Positions 45,534-56,139 of a DNA stretch of 64,000 bases are shown here, one piece after another; position 1 is the stretch's first letter, and each line of letters starts with the position of its first letter. A program made the position numbers and the translations under genes. Source of the DNA: Trichopria drosophilae (Eukaryota > Arthropoda > Insecta > Hymenoptera > Diapriidae); the NCBI GenBank assembly GCA_030407085.1, contig CM059582.1, positions 135,553,001 to 135,617,000 of the forward strand, written 5' to 3'. The notes below the pieces were generated by a model that ran no database searches, had not been told where the DNA came from, and was given only the letters and a program-made list of their open reading frames with translations.

Positions 45534-45540
45534 CAGTAGT
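45479..45540. repeat. (CAG)n microsatellite
   Basis: About 16 CAG units, the last ones CAGTAG, directly followed by the poly(T) (minus-strand poly(A)) of LINE copy D. Confidence 0.95.
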
Positions 45541-45944
45541 TTTTTTTTTTTTTTTTTTGGGACGTAGGGACAGCAAGCTGTCCGCAAGTGGTCTCATTGA
45601 CACCAGATTCGCGGCCCGGGACCGCGTTAGCATTACTTCGGACCGCGAACTGTTACCCCCTCACGGGCCTCCAGCATGGTGGCGCATGCAGACCTACATC
45701 CCCCTTCCCCTTGCGGTGTGCAAGGGATTAGGGGTTCGGCCTCGTCCATCTTCGCGCTTCTTCATCGTTCGTCGTCGGTTAGCTTTCGTCCATAAATAGA
45801 AAAATAAATAAAAACATACACATGTGGACAAATAAATAAACAGTTATGAATAACTTTCTGCGCCCCACAATGTTTCGCGAGGCGCAGGTCGTCCGTATAT
45901 AAATAAATAAGTTACTGCTCTCCCTTATGTCGTTGGAGAGCTGG

Positions 45945-48640
45945 TCACCTGCTGTCTTCCTCCTTCTTCTTAGTCCGCAGCACCTTTTCTACATACCCCG
46001 CCATGAGGTCCCAGTCGGTTTGGGATCTCAGCATGACGGATACGACGTTCTCCGGCGTGATCTCGATTCCTGCGCTGACCTCCAGGGAGTTCTTCATGGG
46101 CGCCCACCTTCCGCAATCGAAAAAGGTATGTTCGGCGTCATCCATCACCCCAGGGCAGTAGTCGCAACAAGGGCTATGTTTAATCTTGCATCGATGGAGG
46201 TACTTTTTGAACAGGCCAAGGCCCGAGAGCAATTGGGTGAGGTAGTAATTCATCTCCCCATGTCCTCTCGTGGTCCATGCATTCAGGTCCTCTACCACCC
46301 TCATTGTCCATCTGGCCGTTTTCGTCTGTGTACTCCATCGTTCTTCCCATTGTTGCAGGGTGCAGCTTCGCCCTTGTTTTCTTATTTCGCCCCCCGTCAC
46401 CTCCGTTTCGTTGTGACGCCTCTCGTAGGCCCTTTTGCGTTTATACGCTAATAGGTCTATGGGGGCGACGCTTGCGAGGAGCAATACAGCGGCTATCCGC
46501 AGCGCGCACCTGCGCTGTTTCCTGGCTAGCCGCATGCGGCAGCTCTCCACTTCCATTGCGTCTGCCCACACCTCCGCCCCGTAGAGTATGACGGAATGCA
46601 CGACACTCATAAGAACGCGTCTTTTGCTGCTCCTTGCACCGGCCACGTTTGGCATGAGCCGGGCAAGGGCGGCAGCGAGGTTATTTGCCTTCGCAGCCGC
46701 GTTCTGTAAGTGCTGCCCGTAGATCAACCGCCCGTCGATCGTTACGCCCAGGTGTCGCAGCGAGCTTTGGGCTGTGATGGTAATGCCCGCCACTTCCGCC
46801 GTGAATGGCTCCGGGATATTCCGCTGCCTGGTCAGAACGACCATCTTCGTCTTGGTAGCCGCCAGATGAAGCACGTGACGGCTCAACCAGTCGTTCACGT
46901 TCCTAGATGCCCACGTTATTCTACGCTGGGCCCGTTCTGTCGTCCTTGCATTGACTACAAGGGCTAAATCGTCAGCGAACCCAACAATCTTGGTATCCGG
47001 GGGTGCCTCGATCGTTAAAATCTCCTCATACACGATGTTCCAGAGGTCCGAGGAAAGATCCCTGCGCTATTCCAGCGGTCACGCTTCTGCATCGAGGCCC
47101 TTCGGTGGTGTCGTACCACAGAACTCGTTCGTGCAGGTAGTCCGATATTATCCTCTGCGGGGATCTTGTACTTGGAGTGTAGCGCCTCCGTTATATCTGA
47201 CCACTGGACAGAATTGAATGCGTTTTGGACGTCAACAGCGGTCAGCACGCTCACACTTCTGGTCCGGTGGTTTCCTGTCCAGGCCTCTTTCGTTTCCTGA
47301 AAAACCTCTATCGCCCCCACCGTCGATCGGCCGCACTGGAAGCCGTGTTGGTTTTCGGCCAGGCCACCTGCCTGTTCGATTGCCGCGCGGAGTCGAGTGC
47401 GCAACAAGCTCTCCAGTAGTTTCCCTCCAGTGTCGAGCATACATAAAGGTCGGTACGACGACGGGGTTATGGGGGGACCCTTACCTTTGTCCAGTAGGAC
47501 AAGTCTCTGGCGCTTCCATCTAGCGCTAAAATGCCTGCTTTGAGGGAAGCGTTATACATATTGAGGAGCAAAAAGGGTTTCTCCCGAGCTATGATCTTAA
47601 TGGCCTCGGTTGGGATACCGTCCGGGCCAGATGCCTCCCCATTTGATAGCTTTGCGGCGGCGGTTTGCAGTTCGTGAACGGTGAACGGCGGTGGATCCTC
47701 GCAGTGGCCGATATCCACCGTTTTTCTTTCGGGGTATTCAGGAAAGAGACCGTCTACGATCTCCGCCGCTTTCTGCGGCTCCATGGGCGCTACTGGTGCC
47801 TTCAGCCCCAGCTTGCGCACAACGATGCTATAGCCAAGGAAGGCCCCACGCGTCGTTCTCGACGTCCTTGCATACAGCACGCCACCATTGTAGTTTGCTG
47901 TTCTTGATGGCGCAGACTAACGCATTCTTTGCCACTTTATAGGCTGACCTCTTTGGCCCTTCATCCTCTCCATGCCTATTGCGTTGGAACCACCTTCTTG
48001 CTCTCAAGCAGGCTGTACGGAGTCCACTTATCTCCGGTGTCCACCCAAAGACGGGGTTTCGCTTCCCCGTCTTGCGTTTACGGGGCATGGAGGCGTCACA
48101 CGCGTTTGTCAGCACCTTCAACGTCACGTGTATCAGCTTTTCTGCTTTCCTGCGCCAGCAATGCTTGCTGCGAACGCTTCCTTATCTAGCTTCTTCACGT
48201 ACCAGCCAAGTCTGGTGGGAGCACAGTCTGTAGAGACACGTTCCTTGCCTTCATCTACAGAGAAAATGATGTGGTGGTGATCGCTTCCGTTGAAGTCGTC
48301 GAGTACACGCCATTCTTTGGTGAACCGCGCCGCTTGCGTTGTGGCCAAGGTCACATCGACAATCGTTCCTCGGCAGCCTCGGCGCTCAAAAGTGGGATTG
48401 TCTCCGTTGTTTAAGGCGACCAAGTCTAATCGCGCCATCATGTCGGCGATTTCTTTACCCCTAGCGTCGGACCACTGCATACCCCATTCTTGTGATTTGG
48501 CGTTGAGGTCTTCTGCCACAATGACCTCGCCTTCGCAGACGCGTATTTCATCTTTGAGCGCCGCTAGTTTCTCGCGGAAACGGTTAACGCGGTCGTTTGG
48601 CGAGAGATAGCAACTGAGGATGGTCCAATGATCAAGTTTT
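45945..48640 (-). pseudogene. Copy D ORF2 remnant: endonuclease and reverse transcriptase
   Basis: Endonuclease: AEDLNAKSQEWGMQWS (about 48510-48465) and FNGSDHHHIIFSV (about 48290-48250). Reverse transcriptase: SNGEASGPDGIPTEAIK (about 47650-47600), GGLAENQHGFQCGRSTVGAI (about 47365-47310), VDVQNAFNSVQW (about 47240-47200) and VGFADDLALVVNART (about 46985-46940) with the FADD box. The frame 47033-45945 is open for 362 codons, ending in the zinc motif CCDYCPGVMDDAEHTFFDC. Frame changes lie near 48130, 47830, 47470 and 47030. The N-terminal part of the endonuclease is absent. Confidence 0.85.
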
Positions 48641-48647
48641 GTCCTTG

Positions 48648-49738
48648 TTAAAGACAGTCGAATGATGTTCGTAGCCCTGACATCGGAAGCATTTGATCGC
48701 TTCTTTTTTCAGCCTTACCCTGCAGTTGGCCCATCCGATCTTCATGTGGGTCAGTCGGCCGAGTACCGCTGCTTTCCTTGCGTCCAAAGTCCATAAAGGC
48801 TTTGAAGCAACCCCTAAAGAGGCTCTTTGTGAGGTTTACTTTCATCGGAGAGCCTGCGGCATGGCCGAGGTCTCTCCGTACAGCATCTGCTATCTCTTCT
48901 GCTTCGGTTGCGGCATCGATGTCTAAAATTTCGATGCACGCTTTGGGGGCGAGTTGCCACACCTCCCCATCTTCTTTTATGACATCTTTAACGGCAGCCT
49001 CAAAGCGATCCTGTTTCTCCTGTACTGCCACCAGTTCGACAAGAACGTCCCCTTTCTTGGTTTCCCTGATACCTCGGATTTTTACCCCCATATCCTCAGG
49101 GCATATTTGTCGCCGTATAGTTTTCAGCACCGCCGAGTAGTCCTTGCCTTCCGCAGGGTGGACCAGGATGGCGTCTTTCGCAGTCTTTGGAAGCTTCCGA
49201 GATAAGGCTTTGTTGGTCGTTTGCAGGTTTCTCTGTTTTTTTCCTCCCTGGCCTCCTCGCCACCGTTGCCCAGGTCTCCGTGGCTTCGGTTATGGCCCTC
49301 CTTTGCTGCCTGGGAGGTTCCATTTCGAGGGAACCGTCTGCAGTCCTCTTGCGGCTCTTCCCGACATCTTCCATGTCTTGGCTAGTTGCTTCGTTCTCCG
49401 ATGTATATTCTCCGTTTATTGTATCCCCATTATTTTCATTACTAAGGACTTTCTTCCGGGCCCTCCCCCTTTCCTCCTTTTCTGGACTTGGCGTGCAGGT
49501 TTCCCTCTTCCGCTTCTCTATGGCTCGCCATGTATTCTTTTTTCAGCTGTAAGGCGATGTCGTTCTTTTCCTGCGATACAGCTTCCCTCCACCTTTGTTC
49601 TTCCTCGTGTTCTTGGAGTCGCGCGGCCTTCCAGGCTTTCCTGTAGCGTCTTATGTCGCTCAGGCACTCCTCCAATACTTCCAACCCATCATTGATTTCG
49701 TTGAACATGTTCTTTTTAGTTCTGCAGAAGCGTACCAT
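48648..49738 (-). pseudogene. Copy D ORF1 remnant
   Basis: Three frames in order: 49738-49442 (charged, coiled-coil-like, MVRFCRTKKNMFNEINDG), 49374-49096 (basic, RKRTADGSLEMEPPRQQRR), and 49130-48648 with a conserved gag-like stretch (VKIRGIRETKKGDVLVEL). The zinc-knuckle region is cut after its first half near 48665 and passes into ORF2 endonuclease, showing an internal deletion. Confidence 0.7.
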
Positions 49739-50109
49739 GCTCCATACTGACGAGGTCAGGTGCGTCAGTTCTTTATTCTTATCCGCAGTTTTTTTTTTAT
49801 CCGAAGAAGGGGAATGCGTTAAGCACCGTAAGGGAGTCGTGCGAGATTCCTCCGTGTGGACTCACCTGTTATCCGACATAGGCATACCCACTAAACCCTA
49901 ACCTTCTTATCCGACCAACGTTCAAGTGACCAACGCGGAACTAATAACAATACTTCGCGGTGTCGTCGGTTATTGAGCAGATACTGGATCTCAGTAACTT
50001 CCGCGTCCTTCCAGTAAAAAAATTAATAAATACTTTTTCATCTTTTTCGTCGTCCAGTATTGAAAAGCTGGCGTCTTGGCGACCCCTGGATCCGAGTGAC
50101 CGCTGCGTC

Positions 50110-50511
50110 ACGCTGATAAAAAAAAAAAATAAGTACATATCACAACAAAATAAACAGATACGTACACCCCATTAAATAACAGAAACACACATCACAGAAC
50201 GATGTATTCCGCAACCACTGGCGCCCAGTGGCTGCGTCGTCTTCTGTTATAAATAAATAAATAGGTTAGACTCTCAATTGCCTGACCTTCTCTTCATCGT
50301 GCTACGGCTGCATCCGCGTCCGCCTTCTTGGGTCGAAGGACTGCCTCGACAAAATCGGCAGTCCTTGCCCAAGTGTCTTCATTTTGTAGCATCAGCCGGA
50401 TGATATTATCCGGCGTTAATTGTCCAATCTCTTCTTTTAGGATACACCTGGCGTCCCTCCACTGCTCACATTCAAAGAACGTGTGAATCATCAGTCCTTG
50501 AGTCGATCATC
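50110..50511 (-). pseudogene. 5'-truncated R1-clade LINE 3' end (copy E)
   Basis: The minus-strand frame 50491-50294 (MIHTFFECEQWRDARCIL ... AVLRPKKADADAAVAR) matches the very C-terminus of copy D's ORF2 (HTFFDCGRW ... EVSAGIEITPENVVSVML). It is truncated at 50511 and followed by a 3' UTR-like stretch to about 50110, where an A-run (plus strand) occurs. Confidence 0.7.
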
Positions 50512-50977
50512 ACTGATTGAGCTGAAAACAATCAAGGTGATTCCTGGAGCAAAAAAATGAATAGGTGTTTGGGGATTTTTTGCAATAGTCCTCTGAATGG
50601 CTAAAAAAAATAAAAAATAAAAATAATTTTATTGCACTAATTCTTTTAAGCATGCACTTTTCTTTTCATTAAATTTGCTTGAAATACTATACTCGGGGGT
50701 TTTCAGGGTCGCTGAATGCGAATGTGATGTTAGTTTTCAAAAATTCAAAATGGCGGATCCAACATGACGGTCGACTTTTTGAAAAATGAATGAATTTGCT
50801 CGAAACTCGTTACTCGAGGGGTTTCTGGGGTCGCTGTTCGTTACGGCCAGCGTTTTTTATATAATGTCAATGCATGGGACACAACCTTCTGTTTCTATGT
50901 AAATATGCTCATTCGAAAAGTTAAAAAAAAAACTAACATCAGATTCGTATTCAGCGATAGATATATATATATATATA
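50511..50977. other. Stretch with no recognised gene
   Basis: AT-rich DNA, with a CTCGGGGGTTTTCAGGGTCGCTGAATGCG-like stretch at 50694-50722 (loosely recalled in the repeats near 55760 and 55890: TCTCGG..GGTTTTCGAGG.CGC). Otherwise nothing. Confidence 0.4.
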
Positions 50978-52137
50978 CAGGGTGATCCAAAAGTCCCGGA
51001 ACAGCAAAATATCTCAGCGGGAGTGCATTTTCGGGGAAAATGTTTTAGACAAAAGTTTAAGGATTTTTCCCTAGCTATTTAATGGCGATATTGAATTTGA
51101 CCTTGAACATGACCTTGAAGGTTATTTCAAGGTCAAGTTAATTTTTTTAAATGGGAACCCCTATTTTTTTTTCACGGATTCGGAAAGAGCACAAAATTTT
51201 ACGTCCGAATATGCTATGGCCGTTTTTTTTCGGCAAGGTCATTTCAAGGTGAAACTTAAAACTCCCGTGACGGCGAAATATCTCAGAGGGTGTGCATTTC
51301 TTTGGAAATTGTTTCAGACAAAAGTTTAAGGATTTTTCCCGGGCTATTTAATGGTAGCACAGAATTTGACCTTGAACATAACCTTCAAGATTATTTCAAG
51401 GTCAAGTTTGTTTTTTTTAATGGAAACAATGATAATGCATTGCACTCTGGAAACTCTGGAAACATTACGAAAATAAAACGGGGTTTCAATTAAAAAAAAA
51501 TAGTCTTGAGCTTAGAATAAGCCTCAAGGTAATTTTCAAGGTTAAATTCAATGGTGCCTCTTGCTGAGTTAATTCGCTGTTCCGGGAGTTTTAAGTTTGG
51601 CCTTGAAATGACATTGCCGAAAAAAACGGCCATAGCATATTTGGACGTAAAATTTTGTGCTCTCTCCGAATCCGTGAAAAAAAATAGCAGTTTCCATTAA
51701 AAAAAACAAACTTGACCTTGAAATAACCTTCAAGGTCATGTTCAAGGTCAAATTCTGTGCTACCATTAAATATCCCAGGAAAAATCCTTAAACTTTTGTC
51801 TGAAACAATTTCCAAAGAAATGCACACCCTCTGAGATATTTCGCCGTTACGGGAGTTTTAAGTTTCACCTTGAAATGACCTTGCCGGAAAAATCGATCAT
51901 ATCATACTCGGACGTAGAATTTCCCGCTCTTTCAGAATCCATGAAAAAAAATAGGGGTTCCCATTTAAAAAAATTAACTTGACCTTGAAATAACCTTCAA
52001 GGTCATGTTCAAGGTCAAATTCAATATCGCCATTAAATAGCCAGGGAAAAATCCTGAAACTTTTGTCTGAAACATTTTCCTCGAAAATGCACTCCCGCTG
52101 AGATATTTTGCTGTTCCGGGACTTTTGGATCACCCTG
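50978..52137. mobile_element. Palindromic foldback element in a (TA)n tract
   Basis: Ends CAGGGTGATCCAAAAGTCCC at 50978 and GGGACTTTTGGATCACCCTG ending at 52137. Each arm is 500-550 bases and itself holds two diverged tandem units, marked by AAATATCTCAG..GG.GTGCATTT and ACAAAAGTTTAAGGATTTTTCCC. The layout is unit 1, unit 2, centre, unit 2 inverted, unit 1 inverted. The flanks are TATATA on both sides, consistent with a TA target. The TIR resembles mariner/Tc1-type MITEs. Confidence 0.85.
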
Positions 52138-52559
52138 TATATATATATATATATATTTACTTATAATTAGAGTGACAAATACTCAAGAAAATGTTAAACA
52201 AGTGTACCGATAAAATATGAGATTTGGGGTTGTAATGCATTTCGTAATTGTATGCAAATCCATGTGGTTATACCGCGTTAAATTTGTTGTTCTAACATTA
52301 TTTTCATCCATGAGTATTCCGATAATTAATCGATAAATCTGTCGCGAGGATATAATACCGTTGATTCTGTTTATTCTTCGCGAGATGAACTTGCAAATGG
52401 GTGAAAGAATCCCAAATTGCTGCGAAGAGAAAAACTGGATATTCGCACACTGAGGGTATCCACGTACGATTGTATCAACGGCTACGTTTAATAATCGAAA
52501 CTATAAAAGGAGCATTAATAAGTCTCTACAGATATTATCCAATTTTATAAAGTTTTCTC
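52138..52559. other. AT-rich stretch, nothing recognised
   Basis: No gene or repeat was recognised apart from the (TA)n tract at the left edge. Confidence 0.55.
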
Positions 52560-54110
52560 AGTATACACTGCATGTATTTTCAGAAATGATATGTAGTGAT
52601 TTCGCTCCTGATCGGTATTAAAGAAATCCCGGCGCCAGTCTTTCCTTGCCCAGTTATTCCATGTACTGCAGAATTAAGTATTGCTGCTCTTTCGGCAGGG
52701 AACATTATGTGACGTCTTAATTCTTCTAGAGTTTTCTCGAAATATATTCCTGTAGAGTTTAATGTCTCTAAATTTGTATATCTCCACGAGCCCCGGCTAT
52801 TTCGTTTTAGTACTCTTGTAGTTATAGCTTAATATAATATATTATTATATAGCGATATAATGAAGAGTTACCTTGTACCAAATTCCGTATATTTGATACA
52901 TGGGTGGTGCTGCTAAATTGCACATTACCTGTGTACCTGTTTCTGCTAGAATGTGCGTCCGGGGTTTTTGGAAAGGACTTTGGTTTCCCCGTGTGACGAG
53001 AATGTCGGTAAAGCATCCATTAACTTGACGCACTTTGACTTCTACTGGAATGCATTTTATTATGTGTACTACCTCGTCGGCAATCATAGCCAAAACCCCT
53101 GAATCTTTTACGATGTTGAAGGCGAATTCTTCTGGACTGTTGACGGCAATAGATAATCTGTTTTTTTTTTAAATTTCCTGTTCTAAATTACAACGTTGCA
53201 CTAAGATATCGTAATAGAATGTTTTTCATTATACGGATATGGTTTTCGACATAAATAAATTTGCTCTTAACATAAGTAAATATTTCTATGTTTTCTACTT
53301 TTATTTTTTAACATTTTATACAATCGAGCGCCCTTCTGCAAACGGAGCTATCATCAATTTCGGATGTTCGGTTTGGAATATTTGATGGCCACATAATTTT
53401 CGCTGCATTTTGACTGTCAACGCAAAGGTAATGTCTTCCGCTTCTACGGCTGTTATTACCGGTTCCTGGGTATCATGAAGGTCTTCCATACGGGAAGCTA
53501 CTCTTTCATTCTTTCATTCAGGACATCATATTTATTAAAATTGCAAGTATCTTTTTCTACGAGGTCCCAGTAGGTGTAACGTAACCTTTTTCTAAATCAA
53601 AATTCGATTCTTCGTTAATTAAAAAAGTAGTTCCTGATTTTAAACGCGCATGCCCCGTTTTTAAATTAAAAGATATTGAATTTTTAAATAATATAATTTG
53701 TACTACCGCTCTCATAACTATATGATTCCATGAACCATACGGATCGGAATAATGCGCACCAATAATCCACCATTACAAGTTCCATCGAAAGTCAAAGAAC
53801 CCGAGCATTATACTTCTAATTCGAATATAATAGCGTTACGTAAAATTAGTGTATCCGTGTCATGGATTTTCCGACATTGTTCAATACTTAGTTCTAAGAT
53901 ATATTCCATTATTCCGTTTGTAACTAAGCACGTATGCGTGTGCATTCTACAATGATTAATAAAGCGTTTATCTTAACATTAGATTGTATTACCGCTGCGT
54001 TTACATGTTCTGCTAGTAACAATTGTAAGTGCAATATAAACATTCATCAAAGTCTACTAACGACAAGGTTGTGATACTTCATTTTGGACAGCCGGAATCC
54101 TAACCTATTA
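52560..54110 (-). pseudogene. Endogenous chuvirus-like glycoprotein fragment
   Basis: Minus-strand frames read from about 54110 down to 52560 give, in sequence order, a series of segments that resemble the glycoprotein of insect chuviruses (Jingchuvirales) and of the envelope-like genes some BEL/Pao elements captured from them. The clearest are about 53910-53820, 53770-53560, 53500-53340, 53150-52850 and 52800-52600. At least five frameshifts and stops separate them. The N-terminus, signal peptide and any transmembrane segment were not found. It cannot encode a working protein. No polymerase, nucleoprotein or retroelement gene lies beside it, so it looks like an isolated endogenous viral element. 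The family assignment rests on recalled conserved blocks. Confidence 0.6.
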
Positions 54111-54119
54111 AATCCGCAC

Positions 54120-55524
54120 CGTGAGCTACCGAAATTAGCAAAAATATTGGCCAGACAATGTTTGAAAGCATCAACTTGTATCGGGAACGTCTCCTGAAAA
54201 AAGAATTGTTTATTCGAAACTAACATAAACTCTAATATATCAAGTATGAATTTGTTCATCATACGGTACTGTTGCATATTTTCGAACTCCTGCAAAGCTG
54301 AAATATTTTTTCGTATATCCGATTGAATTATTACGTAACTCATTTATAGTATCGGGCCTTAAGTGCTGTTTGTCCCTAGAAGCATCTGTTACAAGCTTGT
54401 TTTGGCTTTATTTGCACTGACAGTGTTTTCATTTGTGTTTAAAAATTTTGTTATTATTCGAACTGTCTGGAATTACTCGATTCTCTGGATTTACCATATA
54501 TTTAATTTTTGATCGTTTACGTGAGGGTGCCTACAAAGTAAACAATGTTAGTATCAGCTAGGCATTTTACTTTTGTTGTGCGTTAGCTTTCTTCGTTGAT
54601 AACGTATCTGACGTACTCCTACTTCATATGAGCTGCACTTTAAATCAAAGCGTACGGTTCACCAGACTTAGCTGGACCCTTCTACAACGGTGCTGATCTT
54701 CAATTTCTTTCGAAGTAGGACAACACACTCAAGCATACATCAGCTTCTGCTTGCGGGTTCCTGACAGCGTGTTCGAATGCTAATTTCGTTTTTTATAAAT
54801 TTTTGTTTTTACTAATTGCCTGGATTGAAAAAGGCTCCCACTTGCATTACCTGAAAATCTGTTCTTTCTCAATGGTCTCAATGGATTTTTCAATATTTTT
54901 ATGCAGAATGTAAATTCAACTTTTTGATTCTGATTGATAAACTAGATAAGGCATTGGCTGTTATATCGAAAGTGGATAAAATAGAAATTGATGTTGCCCA
55001 TAACTCCGGGAAAATAGATTCACTTCGGGGGGTGGGCGGGGTGTACCGATCTGCAACCCGAGAGGGAGCAAGTCCAAGCATGCAGTAACCAGTGGTGTTG
55101 CACTGTACATCTGATCCCTAGAATTAATTATGTTTTTCGAAAATCGATGGTATTGTTCGTGAATGTCACGTGCAATGTTTAAGTTATCGTTATTTGCGAT
55201 TGAATTTAGAATTTCACTATCTTCGAACGTGACTTAATTATTGTCGTTTATTGGATTGTTTACCTTTGTCTAGGTCTTGGTTTTTTCAGGGATCGGTTAC
55301 AGGATGTAGATCGTCTGTCGACATTTTATAACATTTGGTTTCTATCGAGGATTCAACTGGAGAAAGTGGATCGATGTTACTGGGTCTTCGTCTTCGACGA
55401 AGAGGCTCATGAGCATCTGTGACTACCGTCACAGTGGATTAATTTTTATAGATTCCTAGAAAATGTTCGACACTTTACGACGTTTACGACACTTGAACTT
55501 TCGAATCCCTTTTTTAAAGGTTCA
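54120..55524. other. Stretch with no recognised gene
   Basis: No convincing frame. The GC-richer piece at 55020-55080 gives only a shadow frame. This is the left genomic flank of the 8.2-kb element. Confidence 0.5.
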
Positions 55525-55530
55525 CTTCTT
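55525..55530. repeat. Target-site duplication, left copy
   Basis: CTTCTT, exactly repeated at 63767-63772. Confidence 0.85.
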
Positions 55531-55860
55531 TAGTCCAGTAAATAAGCCGGAAAATGTGAAAAGTTGAAAAACAGCACCGATTTCAAAAATTCTTTTTGTC
55601 CCGTATTCTGTAGACCCTCAGGAACATTCATCACCACTAACCTCACCCCTACCTCAAAAAATGAATTAGTTAGGGTAGTTTTAATCCCCAAAAACACCCC
55701 CGCGAAATGCAGTACCAAAAATATACAGAAAAATTTATTATTTCGGCTCGGAAGTCGTCTCTCGGTGGTTTTCGAGGGCGCTGATCACGAATCCGAGGTC
55801 TATTTGTACGTTGGGGTGGTTTCAACCCCTAAAAACCACCCCCAGTAACGCCAAATATCA
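55531..55860 (+). repeat. Left terminal inverted repeat
   Basis: Matches the reverse complement of 63440-63766 almost throughout, from TAGTCCAGTAAATAAGCCGG to the CCACCCCCAGT word. Confidence 0.9.
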
Positions 55861-56125
55861 AGATATTCGCTATTTCGGCTCGAAAATCGTCTCTCGGGGG
55901 TTTTCGAGGTCGCCGATCACGAATCCGAGGTCTATTTGTACGTTGGGGTGGTTTCAACCCCTAAAAGCCACCCCCAGTGACGGCAAACATAAAGATATTC
56001 GCTATTTCGGCTCGAAAATTGTCTCTCGGGGGTTTTCGAGGTCGCCGATCACGAATCCGAGGTCTATTTGTACGCTGGGGCGGTTTCAACCCCTAATAAC
56101 CACCCCCAGTGACGGCAAAAAAATA
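55741..56125 (+). repeat. Three tandem 132-bp subterminal units, each with a hairpin
   Basis: Units start TTTCGGCTCG at 55741, 55873 and 56005. Each carries TCGTCTCTCGG-type and GATCACGAATCCGAGGTCTA words, then GGGGTGGTTT facing AAACCACCCC across CAACCCCTAA, a 10-bp-arm hairpin (one C in the last unit changes it). One full unit and a diverged partial unit (63359-63430) occur inverted at the right end. Confidence 0.88.
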
Positions 56126-56139
56126 TTTATTATTTTGTC

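Larger units (their letters stand above)
45540..49930 (-). mobile_element. R1-clade LINE with poly(A) end (copy D), decayed
   Basis: The minus-strand order is 5' leader (about 49930-49739), ORF1 (49738-48648), ORF2 (48640-45945), 3' UTR, and an 18-19 base poly(A) (T on the plus strand, 45540-45558). It differs from copies A-C in sequence and in having the poly(A). The 3' end abuts (CAG)n. The left ORFs are broken into six frames. The 5' limit is approximate. Confidence 0.8.

Noticed and set aside
45479..45799. Poly-alanine/valine/phenylalanine frame of 107 codons
   Set aside because: Its N-terminus is a (CAG)n array and a poly(T) run read in frame, and the rest is antisense to the LINE 3' UTR.
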